64,000 nucleotides of DNA from an uncultured Eubacteriales bacterium (GCA_900544545.1 UQVY01000005.1:60714-124713); one strand, 5' to 3'. Counted from the first letter of the stretch, positions 34,601 to 42,126 are shown. Translations and numbers: made by a program. Notes: generated from the sequence alone by a model not told the origin.

Positions 34601-35679
34601 GCGCCCGAACCGAGGGACATATTTACTACGTCCGCGCCGAGAACGATACTATCGGAAATTGCCGCAAGTATATCCACGTCGTACGCGCCGTCGCCTCCGT
34701 CGCCGAAGACCTTAAGAACCGCGATCTGCGCGTTATAAGCCACACCCTTGAAGTCGGAACCGTTGTTGCCGGCAACTATACCCGCAACGTGAGTACCGTG
34801 GTCGAGACCGTACTGCTGAACGGCGAAGAGAGAAGGAGCAACTTCGGCGTCCACGTCGCAATAGTCGAAACCGAAAGGAACCTTTCCGTTCTTATAGAGG
34901 TCGTCCGCGGTAACGGTTTCAAGATACTCTATATCGTGCTCTTCGCCGTCGGCAATAAGCTTATAACCGTTTCTTGCGGTAAATTTATCCAGCCTGTTCT
35001 CTATATCTTCCTTGGAAATCTTCTGATTTTCGGGCATTACGGAGAAAGCTTCGTGATTTACCTGAAGACCGGTATCGATGACCGCGACGAGCATTCCGTC
35101 GCCGTTATAATCGCTGTTTGAAGCGGTGTTTACGGTCGCCTTGATTTCGGTTACGTCCTCTACGGAGGAGGGAAGAGCGTAAAATTCGGAAAGAGCGGCG
35201 TCGGAAACTACCGCTATACCTTCGATGGCTTTGAGCTGACCGTACTTAACCTTGACTGCGAGGCCGTTGAGAAGGGTGGTATAGGAATACTTTACGGTAT
35301 AACCGATACCCTTAGCCGTCATCTGATCGAGAGCTTTTCTCTGGATTTCGAAGAGGCTTTCCTCGTGCCGTGCGCCCTCTTCGGTCTGAAGATAAGCGGA
35401 AACGCTCATATTTCTTTTCTGAGCCGCCGCAAGAACCGATTCTCCCTCGAGGGTGATTATTGCGTTGACTTCGTCGTTTTCCTCGAAGCACTTTACGCCT
35501 TCGTAGGAAACACCTTTAAGATATTGGTCGAAAAGACCCGTGATATCCGTTGCGTAAACGGCAGCCGATCCCTTATCGGGCGTTCCGTCTTCCGCCGACG
35601 CTGACGCATGAACCAACGCCACGGAACACAGAACCATAATCATAGCCGTTAAGATAATCAAATACTTTTTAGCTTTCAT
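28627..35679 (-). CDS. Giant subtilisin-like surface protease with LRR_5, Ig-like and coiled-coil regions
   Basis: The 2350-residue protein starts MKAKKYLIILTAM at 35679 (AAGGAG seven bases upstream; the longer frame lacks one). It has a signal peptide, an I9-like propeptide, and an S8 peptidase domain with Asp202 (VAVIDTG), His294 (DHGTHVAG) and Ser613 (GTSMAAP). A PA domain (GRIALVQRGTISFEEK) is inserted before the Ser, as in lactocepin/C5a peptidase. Fn3-like and Big_2-like modules follow, then LRR_5 repeats (about 1640-2090), a long coiled coil and a terminal membrane segment ending LRKKKNVK. There is no LPXTG; SSCGGE precedes the hydrophobic stretch. It is predicted to be anchored at the surface and to degrade host or dietary proteins. 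Confidence 0.9.
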   Translation of the reverse strand: MKAKKYLIILTAMIMVLCSVALVHASASAEDGTPDKGSAAVYATDITGLFDQYLKGVSYEGVKCFEENDEVNAIITLEGESVLAAAQKRNMSVSAYLQTEEGARHEESLFEIQRKALDQMTAKGIGYTVKYSYTTLLNGLAVKVKYGQLKAIEGIAVVSDAALSEFYALPSSVEDVTEIKATVNTASNSDYNGDGMLVAVIDTGLQVNHEAFSVMPENQKISKEDIENRLDKFTARNGYKLIADGEEHDIEYLETVTADDLYKNGKVPFGFDYCDVDAEVAPSLFAVQQYGLDHGTHVAGIVAGNNGSDFKGVAYNAQIAVLKVFGDGGDGAYDVDILAAISDSIVLGADVVNMSLGSGAGFTDAGYFAPYYEAAEEAGLVLSVAAGNDYFLGKGGIYDGVPTSNVEFGVIGASSTYAQSFAVASLDSYKTIVKYIGFNDGKLEYNEVPEKNFINDILGENERVELTYVPVPNVGAPEDYEGLDVSGRIALVQRGTISFEEKFINAKAAGAIACIVYDNVEGNYINMQMTGEVIPGCFIKLADGERLLAAENKTLVFDKSYYSDYGYQMSDFSSWGTTPTLNIKPEITGFGGYIYSSVVSADTNKYDYMSGTSMAAPYVSGQAVLARQFVNEKFPELSSYEKGIMVRRLLMNTAEIIIQEGENPYSPRKQGAGLASIENLVKTTAYVTVPDMTMPKIELGHDPEMNGVYVLEMNVTNFGETELTYVVNPIVMCEALGAPAVDGRAMFALKDYRLNPEIVVDGHADSKITVAAGETVSVKVTVILSESDIEYLGQFEYGNFVEGFVVFENEETTNLSVPFLGFYGDWTKAPIFDTFIYDDEQATIGWGFIGSEYGTGYYPLGYYSYKTQPGVEVPLYNVDKMAFGGNVYGRSYAKSLDVLAVYMRRNAGKMHMIFEDADTGDVIYETTQILSARKSFSNNGGNPTLRGYQYNFSGFDYIPFGAIPSNTRIRISVDAELDFPGEKNTEKNSLEFYVTADYEAPVVLEEGLGLYEKDGKLYLDVPVYDNHYIMAGQLMECNEYGYATTNPLEAYPTPAYQTERGNGEYTFTFDMTNYYDKIKNGKVAFAVVDYACNDKTYVINLDLTEINPPTKVEFTQDSIDVDINQVLFDLPIYTDIPFAIPTKTDWESSDPSIVKVDNGALKGISHGTATVTFYRYYGEVMFTDSIEVNVSETVAQDEYTPQWFDLYLNGEKLLDGKSGYGRGQIKTYNLPYSVDYKVGDVLKFEVVPYPWYACEDVELSWLGSTGTLWWGYDREYGDRLTYVVNEEGVADLSEENTIKLVKEGYTIVRMLAVKNTYGAPYCDFWIHAVAEGEPDGEISIDDVTLDINQPLDLVLNQNGNVVKPDRITISGGDETIAKAYYEEEYYVKDGNVIYGKQGTYKTTLVGMKQGSTTFDAAVEYTVNGEKKVYNTTVNVTVTDTEVHKVHPDYILITYEGYTWGRHGRYTDNSEMPIFDVVIGREYEAKYEVYPAYACDDIQIDWAPRDDNGNKVVEIVSAENGVLKFKWSGLREGRGDISFSSVHYDEYYKVPALPQDSFRVDFCINFRMNAIDEDGLIAPPLPPEDQPIFDIRDGVLWAYNGTDPVVVIPDGVTSIIGGALNARSTKVKLEKVVVPYGVTEIGAYAFQNQDQMKEIVLPYSLLYIGRAAFDSCGIETLEIPHSVEEMDIWTFQNCFNLKSVVIGSRLKEIPYSCFDRCRKLTDVKIYAGVTTISRYAFQYCPIEELTLPETIKKVDNEAFVNSGIKSIKMPYVEVIDNRAFYNCENLTNVEFGDKLTTIGEDAFTYCALTEVTIPKSVKRLGNQTEMEEGTFAYNRITKVVFEDGIQLESRYQSEYGDSYENYGTYTGIIPIYMFRDNPITDLYIPDSITTVGSYAFYNCPMTGEIHWGGITKIGQSAFENSSISGEFAIPEGITDVCASAFVNTSITKVYIPASLTYASLVVGRGCIVNPDAEIVIAEGNELWQVEDGVLYSGTTLVRPFNNLYNGEKVFRIKDGTRRIETGAFSNCKYEIIVVPASVERIGAYAFEGVNSVYFEHDEAPVLEFWRKGLSTGNYSAIVAQYNNFKSGMTVYFKKDAVGFDEYSYRQQNVTYATLDLEAIIDELPEATLENEAAFVSAREAFELLSDSEKAEVGNYWKLLEGEKTILNLKYEAALARIAELEEQVKDLEAKNAKIETLNNKISELEAQIETLNAEIEKLNGEAETSAELIKTLEEAKASLENAKAELQKALDAAEEAKTAAEQGKADAEAKAAAAETAKAAAEAELATAKANVDALEAELESVKNELELLRKAINSSSCGGETEITAISVISMLLLVAGVAVLSLRKKKNVK

Positions 35680-35900
35680 AGATTCTCCTTTTTGTATTCT
35701 CAAATAGTTGTGCGGTATTTCCGCCTTCGGGATTACTCCCATTTGCCGGTAAACCTGACCCTTTTTGAGACGAATCCGCGATTGCCTGTACGCTTTTGTC
35801 GCACCGAGTGCAGTATGCGTTTGCTTTTACCCGTAGTTCCTCTCCCGCCGCGAATCTTCATGCGCGAAACCCGCGGCTATATAACAGCCTTTCGGCAGTT
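35680..35900 (-). ncRNA. Long structured 5' leader of the giant protease, unidentified
   Basis: The 220-bp spacer before the protease gene can form successive stems on the minus strand: GCAC/GTGC (TCG loop), GGGA/TCCC and GGCGG.../CCGC. Two CAAA-containing segments (GCAAACGC and GACAAAAGCG) also occur. A TATATA near 35881 could be a -10, but I see no good -35. The layout suggests a regulatory leader, perhaps a riboswitch. It does not match the c-di-GMP, TPP, FMN, SAM or cobalamin consensus as I know them. A small ORF through it is likely incidental. Confidence 0.3.
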
Positions 35901-35901
35901 A

Positions 35902-36414
35902 TTACTCTTTCATCGCCTCCGCGGCGGAAATATCCTCCGGCTCTCCTCCGTCCGCGCTTCCCGCTCTTTTCAGCATATCGTTAAGCTCGTGGAGTCTGCG
36001 GTTGAGAATAATCAGTTCTTCTTCGGAGAATCTGTCCGTCAACACTTTCCTTGCTATTTCCGGAACGATTCTGTCGTTTTCCCTGAAGATTTCGAGTCCC
36101 GACTCGGTTATATGTATCATAATGAACCGCTTGTTGCTCGAAGAGAAGCATCTTTCTATATAACCCATTCCCTCGAGCGAAGTAAGAATCTTTGAAATAT
36201 TGGATATTCCTGTCTTCGTCTTGAGGTCGCCGACGCAGAGGTCCCCGCCGTAATGCAGGGAAGATAGGGTTTTTCTTTCCGCGCTCGTAAGACGGGAAAG
36301 CCTCGTATCCTTCCTACCCAGACATTTATGGATAGGCTGCATCACGTTTTCTACTATATTCATCTGAACGAAGTCGAACTGTTCGCCCAGCTCGACGAAA
36401 AACTTGTCATCCAT
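35902..36414 (-). CDS. MarR-family transcriptional regulator
   Basis: The 170-residue protein has the MarR winged helix. Helix-turn-helix residues lie in LCVGDLKTKTGISNISKILTSLEGMGYIER, and the wing SSNKRFIMIHITESGLEIF follows. I chose ATG at 36414, with AGGAG seven bases ahead; a GTG at 36417 is also possible. MarR proteins repress their own and adjacent genes and often respond to phenolics or oxidants. Its likely operator is the perfect inverted repeat at 36451-36473. The giant protease gene lies 222 bp downstream on the same strand and may be in the same transcript. Confidence 0.88.
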   Translation of the reverse strand: MDDKFFVELGEQFDFVQMNIVENVMQPIHKCLGRKDTRLSRLTSAERKTLSSLHYGGDLCVGDLKTKTGISNISKILTSLEGMGYIERCFSSSNKRFIMIHITESGLEIFRENDRIVPEIARKVLTDRFSEEELIILNRRLHELNDMLKRAGSADGGEPEDISAAEAMKE

Positions 36415-36450
36415 CACGCTACTCCTGCGTCGCTTTAGTTAAATAGTATA

Positions 36451-36473
36451 ATCGGTTAAACTATCGAACCGAT
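36451..36473. promoter_or_regulatory. Candidate MarR autoregulatory operator
   Basis: ATCGGTT and AACCGAT form a perfect inverted repeat with a 9-base spacer, overlapping TATAAT-like and TATACT sequences 35-60 bp upstream of the marR start. Confidence 0.6.
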
Positions 36474-36682
36474 TATACATTTGATATCCTATCACAATAA
36501 TTCTGCTATGTCAACTGTTTTCGGCAAACCTTTTTGTAAATTATTTCTTTACTTTTGTATAAAAGTCCGTGAAAATCCGTTGAAAATTCCGCTCATAAAT
36601 TCATTGAAATCCCCGTCTCGGATTTCCGTACAAAAACTCCTCTCCTTCCCGAAATTCCTTCCGCAAATTCTCCCCTCCCGAT

Positions 36683-36712
36683 AAAAAAACGACCTCTTTT
36701 CCGAGGCCGTTC
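36683..36712 (-). terminator. Terminator after thioesterase gene
   Basis: ACGGCCTC and GAGGTCGT pair around GGAAAA and are followed on the minus strand by T7. The 36474-36682 spacer beyond is low-complexity with no recognised gene. Confidence 0.75.
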
Positions 36713-36773
36713 CCTTCATAAATTATTAAATCCCTTGATTTTGCGCGTAAATCCTCCGATTCCTGCGGAAAAA

Positions 36774-37163
36774 TCATTCCGCCGCTTTTTTGGCGTTGAC
36801 TTTCGCGAAGAATTTCTCGCTGTTGATGATAAATCTCTCGTGCGTACCCTCTCCGATGAGTCCGGTTTCGTCGTAAGCCTTGACGTTGAAGAGAAGTCTT
36901 CTTCCGTCCACTTCCGTGAGAATGCTCTCGCAGTAGACCTTCATTCCAATCGGAGTAGCCGCGAGGTGTCTGATATTTACGGCTGTTCCTACCGTTCCGC
37001 AGCCCTCGTCGAGATAAAGAGCGACGCTCTGACTTGCGCAGCCCTCCATAAGAGCGATCATCGCGGGCGTTGCGTAAACGTCGAGCAATCCGCTTCCGAG
37101 GGTTTTCGCGCTTTCTTTCTGTGTAACCACGGTTTCGATTCTTCCTCTGATACCCGTTTCCAT
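36774..37163 (-). CDS. FlK-like hot-dog thioesterase
   Basis: The 129-residue protein is a single hot-dog domain of the fluoroacetyl-CoA-thioesterase (FlK) family. Typical pieces are VYATPAMIALMEGCASQSV with the Glu of the catalytic region, GTAVNIRHLAATPIG and the terminal HERFIIN. FlK relatives in Clostridia probably hydrolyse or scavenge small acyl-CoA thioesters; fluoroacetate specificity is not implied. It is monocistronic, with its own weak promoter and a terminator. Confidence 0.85.
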   Translation of the reverse strand: METGIRGRIETVVTQKESAKTLGSGLLDVYATPAMIALMEGCASQSVALYLDEGCGTVGTAVNIRHLAATPIGMKVYCESILTEVDGRRLLFNVKAYDETGLIGEGTHERFIINSEKFFAKVNAKKAAE

Positions 37164-37282
37164 AATCTTTATCCTTTCCTTATAATATAGTCTTTCCCAC
37201 GGAGCGACCTTTTCGTCCCGATTAGTCCGAATCTCCGATTAGCCTCGATTCCTTCCGAATCGGAAAACCTCCGTCGATTCTT

Positions 37283-37312
37283 ATCTTATTCGTAATCGAA
37301 AGTCTTCGTCAA
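37283..37312 (-). promoter_or_regulatory. Possible promoter of thioesterase gene
   Basis: TTGACG, 18-base spacer and TAAGAT on the minus strand. Three related words (GATTGACC, GATTAACC, GATTGACG) lie just upstream. The remaining 37164-37551 spacer is otherwise repeat-like. Confidence 0.45.
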
Positions 37313-37511
37313 TCGGGATTATCGGTTAATCCTGATTTCCCGGTCAATCCGTATCCTTCGGAATTTTAACAGAAAAAGCTTTTTCCGTCAACCTTATGAA
37401 GCTTAAATGCGAAACTTTCTTCACAAAAATCGATAATTCGCACCCTCTCATAAATAAAGGATTCATCGCCCCTTATAAAACCGAATTCCTATCTCTCTTA
37501 AAACCTGATTT

Positions 37512-37561
37512 CCTCTCCGCCGAAAATCAATCGATTCCTCTCCGCCTGAAATCAGACGATT
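37512..37561 (-). repeat. 25-bp tandem duplication spanning the flavodoxin gene 3' end
   Basis: CCTCTCCGCC...CGATT occurs at 37512-37536 and 37537-37561 with 21 of 25 bases equal. The second unit contains the stop codon (37552-37554) and the last codons of the gene. Confidence 0.75.
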
Positions 37562-38493
37562 TCCTTCGTTTTTCCGAAGCGATTGCGGATATTTCTTACC
37601 GACGAGGCTTTTCTTCCGAGGAGAGAATTCATTTCTCTCTCGACGTTTCCGTATTTTCCGCCCGTGAAGTGTACGATTATGTAGTTTGCCTCTTTGACTT
37701 TATCCTTTTCCATTCTGCAAAAGGTTCTGACGGGTGCGGACAGTCCGAATACCCATACGGGCGTAACTATCGTTACGATTTCGTAGGAAGAAACGTTCGG
37801 CCAGGTAAATTCTACGGGCATTTCCCAGCGATGGATTCCGAATCTTCCGCACCACCAGAATCCGAGAGTTCCCTCCGTTCTTTCCGCCGCAACTATCTCG
37901 TAAATATCCGCTCCCGTGCGGTCGGCCTCCTCGTAGGCGATTTTTTTCGTATATCCCATACGCGAGAAAAAAACCACGAGTCTCGTTTTTTCCGTACCTA
38001 TATTCTTATAATCCGAAGGCTCGAACCGGAAATTCTCCTGTCTGCGGAAAATCAGAGCCGCGACCGCGGTTGCCGACTGCGTGAATCCGAAGATAAAGTA
38101 AAGTACGGATATAAGAACTCCTCCCCACAGATAAAACTGAATACAAATCCAGAGCATAAGGGTTATTCCGAAGACGACCGAGCATACGACGCCCGATTTT
38201 TTCCTTGCGATAAGCAGTACCGCCGCCGTGAGATTGGTCAGTCCGTTTACGACGAGGAGCATCGTTCCCGAAAAGAGCAAATCCTTAAAAAGCACGTCCG
38301 CAAAGGGCAGGACCTGAAAATAAATAAGGAATGCGTCCATTCCGAAACGTTTTCCGGTCTTGTCGATAAACATACACGCGCTTCCGAAAACCGCGCCTGT
38401 TCCGATAAAAAACGCCCAGAATACGAGCGCTTTTCTTGTTTTTTCATATCTCGATGCGCTTCGGTTCTTACGCGAAGCCGATTTTCTTTCCAT
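37552..38493 (-). CDS. Membrane-anchored flavodoxin-like protein
   Basis: The 313-residue protein has a basic N-terminus and four predicted membrane helices (about 25-150: ALVFWAFFIGTGAVFGSACM, LLFSGTMLLVVNGLTNL, VVCSVVFGITLMLWICIQF, LISVLYFIFGFTQSATAVA). A flavodoxin domain begins near residue 175 with LVVFFSRMGYTKKIAYEEA and PVWVFGLSAPVRTF. The flavodoxin part resembles small membrane-associated or MBL-linked flavodoxins. It may pass electrons between a soluble donor and a membrane partner. The fusion of a four-helix module to flavodoxin is uncommon. It has its own consensus promoter. Confidence 0.75.
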   Translation of the reverse strand: MERKSASRKNRSASRYEKTRKALVFWAFFIGTGAVFGSACMFIDKTGKRFGMDAFLIYFQVLPFADVLFKDLLFSGTMLLVVNGLTNLTAAVLLIARKKSGVVCSVVFGITLMLWICIQFYLWGGVLISVLYFIFGFTQSATAVAALIFRRQENFRFEPSDYKNIGTEKTRLVVFFSRMGYTKKIAYEEADRTGADIYEIVAAERTEGTLGFWWCGRFGIHRWEMPVEFTWPNVSSYEIVTIVTPVWVFGLSAPVRTFCRMEKDKVKEANYIIVHFTGGKYGNVEREMNSLLGRKASSVRNIRNRFGKTKEIV

Positions 38494-38628
38494 ATCCGTA
38501 TTTATCCCTTGTCAGTTATCCGTCCCGTATCCATTTCTGCCCTCGTCCGTATCCGCCCCTCGTCCGTTCCGTCCGTAAATCCGCGAGTCTTTCCTCTCGT
38601 CAAGTCCGCTTGTTATATAACGCTCGTT

Positions 38629-38657
38629 ATTATAAGTCGCCCTTTCCGTTTTGTCAA
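38629..38657 (-). promoter_or_regulatory. Promoter of membrane flavodoxin gene
   Basis: TTGACA (38652-38657), 17-base spacer, TATAAT (38629-38634) on the minus strand. It overlaps an ATAACG-AG-CGTTAT inverted repeat that may be an operator. Confidence 0.75.
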
Positions 38658-38707
38658 GTAATTTACGAAAAAACCCGTAAAAAACTCTCTTTTTCCCCTT
38701 GTCGGTT

Positions 38708-40069
38708 TCAGGCTTTTTTCTTATTTTTGCGGATACCTACGGGACAGCCCCATTTTTTGAGCTGTTTTATATAGAGCGCGAATCCTATGGCTCCCGACAC
38801 GGTCTCGGCTACGGGAAAGGCTATCCAAGTATAATCCAGACCTATCCGCGAGAGCAGCCGGAAGACGGGTACGAGGCAGAATATCTGTCGGGTAAGTGAA
38901 AGCATCATACTCGTAACTCCCCTTCCTATCGCCTGAAAGAACACGGGCATAGTCAGCGAAAACACCGCGCACAGGAAGCTGCTTCCGATAATGGGAAAGG
39001 CGTTTTTGCCGATAGCGATGACCGTTTCCGAGTTTGAAAACACCCTCATAAGCGTTTCGGGCATAAATATAAAGCAAGCCATTCCTATCGACATAACCGA
39101 CAGGGAAACGACGAAGGTCGCTTTCATCGTGTCGTGGCAGCGCTCGTAATTTTCCCTTGCGTAATTGAAGCTCAGAAGCGGAACTATGCAGGTCTGAAGC
39201 CCGAAGAGCGGAATGAAGAAGAAGCTCTGCGCCTTATAGTACAGTCCGAGAACGGTTACCGCCGCGTCGGAAAAACGCGCGAGGATCATATTGAGCGCGA
39301 CTATGTATACGGTATACAGAGCCTGCATAATTATCGACGAATATCCGTAATAATATATCTTCTTTATATAATGTCCGATTTCGCGGATTTTCGGAGGTTT
39401 TTCGAAGCCCTTTATTCCGACGATTACCGCCGAAACTATCTGACCTATGACCGTCGCGTAAGCCGCTCCCGCTATGCCCATCTCGGGGAAAGGTCCTATT
39501 CCGAAGATAAGAAGCGGGTCGAGCACGCAATTTATGACCGCTCCCGTAACCTGAGCGATCATCGGGAGCTTCATATTTCCTCTTGCCTGATGAACCTTCG
39601 TCCAGTTGCTTTCGAGGAAGGTTCCGAGGCTTCCGATACAAACGATGAGTCCGTAAACTCTCGCGTTTTCGATAGCCTGAGGTTCGGTCGCGGAGGTTTT
39701 TATGTACGGGACCATTATGAGCGACGAAACGAGAGCGAATACCGCCCAGGAAATCACTGCGAGGAGGGTCCCCGTACCTGCTGCGGCTTTTGCTTTGAGC
39801 GAATCGCCCTGCGCGTATTTTCTCGCCATATAGGTATTGACGCCCACGCCCGTACCGACGGCAAGCGCGACTATGATGAGCTGAATAGGAAAAATGACCG
39901 TAACCGCGGTGAGCGCGTCGTCCGAATATCTTCCGACGAAGAAGCTGTCCACGATGTTATAGAGAGCCTGAATAAGCTGCGCGAGCATAACGGGCGGGGT
40001 TATTTTCCATAAGACCTTGCTTATGCGCTCGGAGCCGAACAATTCCTGATCCGAAACAACCTTTTTCAT
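38708..40069 (-). CDS. MATE-family multidrug/organic cation antiporter
   Basis: The 453-residue protein has about 12 membrane helices in two homologous halves, as in NorM/DinF-type MATE exporters. The first helix pattern is ITPPVMLAQLIQALYNIVDSFFVG, and the second half repeats it as IMQALYTVYIVALNMILAR. It uses an H+ or Na+ gradient to expel organic cations. I chose MKKVVSDQELFGS at 40069, preceded by GGAGGAG. No regulator is adjacent on this strand. Confidence 0.92.
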   Translation of the reverse strand: MKKVVSDQELFGSERISKVLWKITPPVMLAQLIQALYNIVDSFFVGRYSDDALTAVTVIFPIQLIIVALAVGTGVGVNTYMARKYAQGDSLKAKAAAGTGTLLAVISWAVFALVSSLIMVPYIKTSATEPQAIENARVYGLIVCIGSLGTFLESNWTKVHQARGNMKLPMIAQVTGAVINCVLDPLLIFGIGPFPEMGIAGAAYATVIGQIVSAVIVGIKGFEKPPKIREIGHYIKKIYYYGYSSIIMQALYTVYIVALNMILARFSDAAVTVLGLYYKAQSFFFIPLFGLQTCIVPLLSFNYARENYERCHDTMKATFVVSLSVMSIGMACFIFMPETLMRVFSNSETVIAIGKNAFPIIGSSFLCAVFSLTMPVFFQAIGRGVTSMMLSLTRQIFCLVPVFRLLSRIGLDYTWIAFPVAETVSGAIGFALYIKQLKKWGCPVGIRKNKKKA

Positions 40070-40133
40070 TGCATTTCTCCTCCGAAAATAATGCAACGGT
40101 GATTATAGCCGAGTTCGCGGAAAAAGTCAACGG

Positions 40134-40173
40134 AAAAACGAAAGACTCCGAAAGCTCTCGGAGTCCGTTTTTG
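40134..40173. terminator. Bidirectional terminator
   Basis: GACTCCGA (40144-40151) pairs with TCGGAGTC (40158-40165), with A5 before and T5 after. It ends the leftward lipoprotein gene. Confidence 0.75.
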
Positions 40174-40225
40174 TTCTGTAATCTTTATATCGTTTCTACT
40201 CGTAAAATTTCTACTCGTAATATTC

Positions 40226-40831
40226 TTAAGGATTCTCCGTTTCCGAAGGCGCGACGAAAAGCTCCTTTGCCGGCGTCGTATAAACCGCGACTTTTTCGCC
40301 GACGACCTGAACGTTTATGAAGTCCCTGAGAACGGCAAGAAGTCCGCGGATTTCGTCGGGAACGTTATATTCCTTCATCGCGTCGAGCGCCTCAGTGAAG
40401 TCGCCCGAAAGAATCTCGCTGATTTTCTCGGCGGCGGCAACCGCAGCCTCGGGCGTTTCGTATTCGAGGAGCGCGGCCATTTCGAGGCTGGCGAGCCTTT
40501 CGGGATTTTCGGCGATTTTTTCGTCGAAAGTTTCCTTCGACGGGACAGCGCAAAGCACGGATTCGGGTTTCAGCGACGAATCCAGCCCGTATTTTTCGAA
40601 AAATTCGTCCGGAATGTCGTCTTTTCCGAAGGTTTTGGCGTCGAGAGCGGCGTTTTTCATCGCTTCGAGGGTTTTTTCCGAGTCGATTTCCGTGACGGAA
40701 AGGGCCTCTTTCCCGTAACCGAGAGCCTCGAGCGCCTTTTTAATCGCCATATTCCAGTCCTCCGCCGTGCAACCGACAAAAATTGCCGCAACCAGCACAA
40801 GAATCATAACAGTCAACATTAATTTTTTCAT
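40226..40831 (-). CDS. Small secreted lipoprotein of unknown function
   Basis: The 201-residue protein has a signal peptide with lipobox FVGC (Cys 21), followed by an acidic, helix-rich domain. That domain includes DDIPDEFFEKYGLDSSLKPESVLCAVPSK and an Ala/Glu-rich stretch (MAALLEYETPEAAVAAAEK). No enzyme motif is visible. It is monocistronic and leftward, with a perfect 15-base palindrome about 115 bp upstream. Confidence 0.7.
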   Translation of the reverse strand: MKKLMLTVMILVLVAAIFVGCTAEDWNMAIKKALEALGYGKEALSVTEIDSEKTLEAMKNAALDAKTFGKDDIPDEFFEKYGLDSSLKPESVLCAVPSKETFDEKIAENPERLASLEMAALLEYETPEAAVAAAEKISEILSGDFTEALDAMKEYNVPDEIRGLLAVLRDFINVQVVGEKVAVYTTPAKELFVAPSETENP

Positions 40832-40945
40832 TTTTAACCTCGTAATTCAATATTCATTCTTCCGAATCGTTACTCCTTTTATCAAACGCACGTTAATTCT
40901 TCGTTAATTACACTCTGTTTTCGTGCATTTAATACTTATTTTCTC

Positions 40946-40960
40946 TTGTGATAATCACAA
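40946..40960. promoter_or_regulatory. Perfect palindrome TTGTGATAATCACAA
   Basis: A 7-1-7 inverted repeat upstream of the small lipoprotein gene. The TGTGA/TCACA arms resemble CRP/FNR-type half-sites but with a three-base spacer, so the cognate regulator is unclear. Confidence 0.5.
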
Positions 40961-41016
40961 ATTCCTTTGTTTTTCCATAATTTTCACCGATTCCCGAAGA
41001 GTTTTCGGCTTGAATT

Positions 41017-42126
41017 TTATCGTTTTTTCGGAAGAAATTCGCTTACTCCGCGTTCCGAAAGTCTTGCCGCAAAGTCGGTTTCGGGCGTCTCCGAATACGT
41101 CGCTCCGAGCGTAATAAAGGCTTTGTTAAGGTATTTTTTCGCTTCCGAGAGGTCGTCGTCGTTCCTTATTCTGAGATACGCCGCGAAAGGCAGGTTTGTC
41201 TTTTTCGTGGCGTCTGTGAATCCGTCCGTCGGCGGGAATTCCTCGTCTTTCCCGACGAACAACCTGACCGCGCCGCTGTCCACGTCCATCATAAATCTCG
41301 GTTTTTCGTTAAAAATGAAAATTTCACATTCTTTCATCATTAAACAAATCGCGCTACCGTTCATTAAAACGCTCTTTATTGCGTTATAACGCCTTTTCGC
41401 GCCATCCTGGAGCCTCAAAATCCTGTACGGATGAAGCTCTCCGCCGCTGAAAATGCTCTCTTTTACGGGTTTTTCGGGCGCTTTTTTCGTCTCCGGAATT
41501 TTCTCGCGGATTTCCTCTCTCTCTTTCTTTTCTTCGAGTTTTTTCTCCTCGTTTTTCTCCGTTTTTTCTTCTTTTTTTAACTCTACATTCTCCGATTCTT
41601 CACCGACTTTTCCGATAACATCCTCTTTTTCACTCGATTTTCTATCTTTCTCCTCGGAGTTTTCAATTTCTTTCTCGAAATTTTCAACTTTCTCCTCGGA
41701 TTTTTCTTCTTTTTTCTCGGAAATTTCAGTTTCCTTTTCGGTTTTTTTCTTCGGATTTTCTGTTTTCTTACCCGATTTTTTCTCTTTCTCTGAGGAATTT
41801 CCGCCCGCGGGCGAAACGATTATCTCCTCGATTTCGGGTTCGGCTGCGACCGGATTTCTCACCGTTTTCTTTTTTTCGGCTTTTTTCTCGGTCTTTTTCA
41901 CCTCATTTTCGTCTTCCGGACTCGTTTTCTTCTCGATTTTAACTTCATTTTCTCCCGAAATCTCCTCTTTTCGCGATTTCGGAAGGCGATTTTTCCGCTT
42001 TTCGGAAGAATCATCGGCTTGCTCGGAATTTTCCGCGGCTGCGTCCGCCCGCCGTTTTTTTCTCGCGGCGATGCTCTCGCTCAAGCTTTCGTCTTCATCG
42101 ACACCCGTCTGTTTTCTGCCCCTCAT
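41017..42126 (-). CDS. E/K-rich low-complexity protein with unknown C-terminal domain
   Basis: In this 369-residue protein, residues 1-235 are almost entirely Glu, Lys, Ser and Asn in charged tracts (ENEVKKTEKKAEKKKTV type), probably disordered or single-helix. Residues 240-369 look globular: HPYRILRLQDGAKRRYNAIKS, then ICLMMKECEIFIFNEKPRFM and SEAKKYLNKAFITLGATYSE. There is no signal peptide or membrane segment. I do not recognise the family. It lies 27 bp after the RAYT-like gene on the same strand, so the two form a probable two-gene transcript. The strong purine bias of the coding strand gives a long pyrimidine-rich plus strand. Confidence 0.65.
   Translation of the reverse strand: MRGRKQTGVDEDESLSESIAARKKRRADAAAENSEQADDSSEKRKNRLPKSRKEEISGENEVKIEKKTSPEDENEVKKTEKKAEKKKTVRNPVAAEPEIEEIIVSPAGGNSSEKEKKSGKKTENPKKKTEKETEISEKKEEKSEEKVENFEKEIENSEEKDRKSSEKEDVIGKVGEESENVELKKEEKTEKNEEKKLEEKKEREEIREKIPETKKAPEKPVKESIFSGGELHPYRILRLQDGAKRRYNAIKSVLMNGSAICLMMKECEIFIFNEKPRFMMDVDSGAVRLFVGKDEEFPPTDGFTDATKKTNLPFAAYLRIRNDDDLSEAKKYLNKAFITLGATYSETPETDFAARLSERGVSEFLPKKR

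Noticed and set aside
35680..35900. c-di-GMP (GEMM) riboswitch
   Set aside because: Only scattered CAAA and GGTTTACCG resemblances; the conserved GEMM core order is not present.
36774..37163. Fluoroacetate resistance gene
   Set aside because: FlK-like folds are common in Clostridia and the sequence alone does not support fluoroacetyl-CoA specificity.
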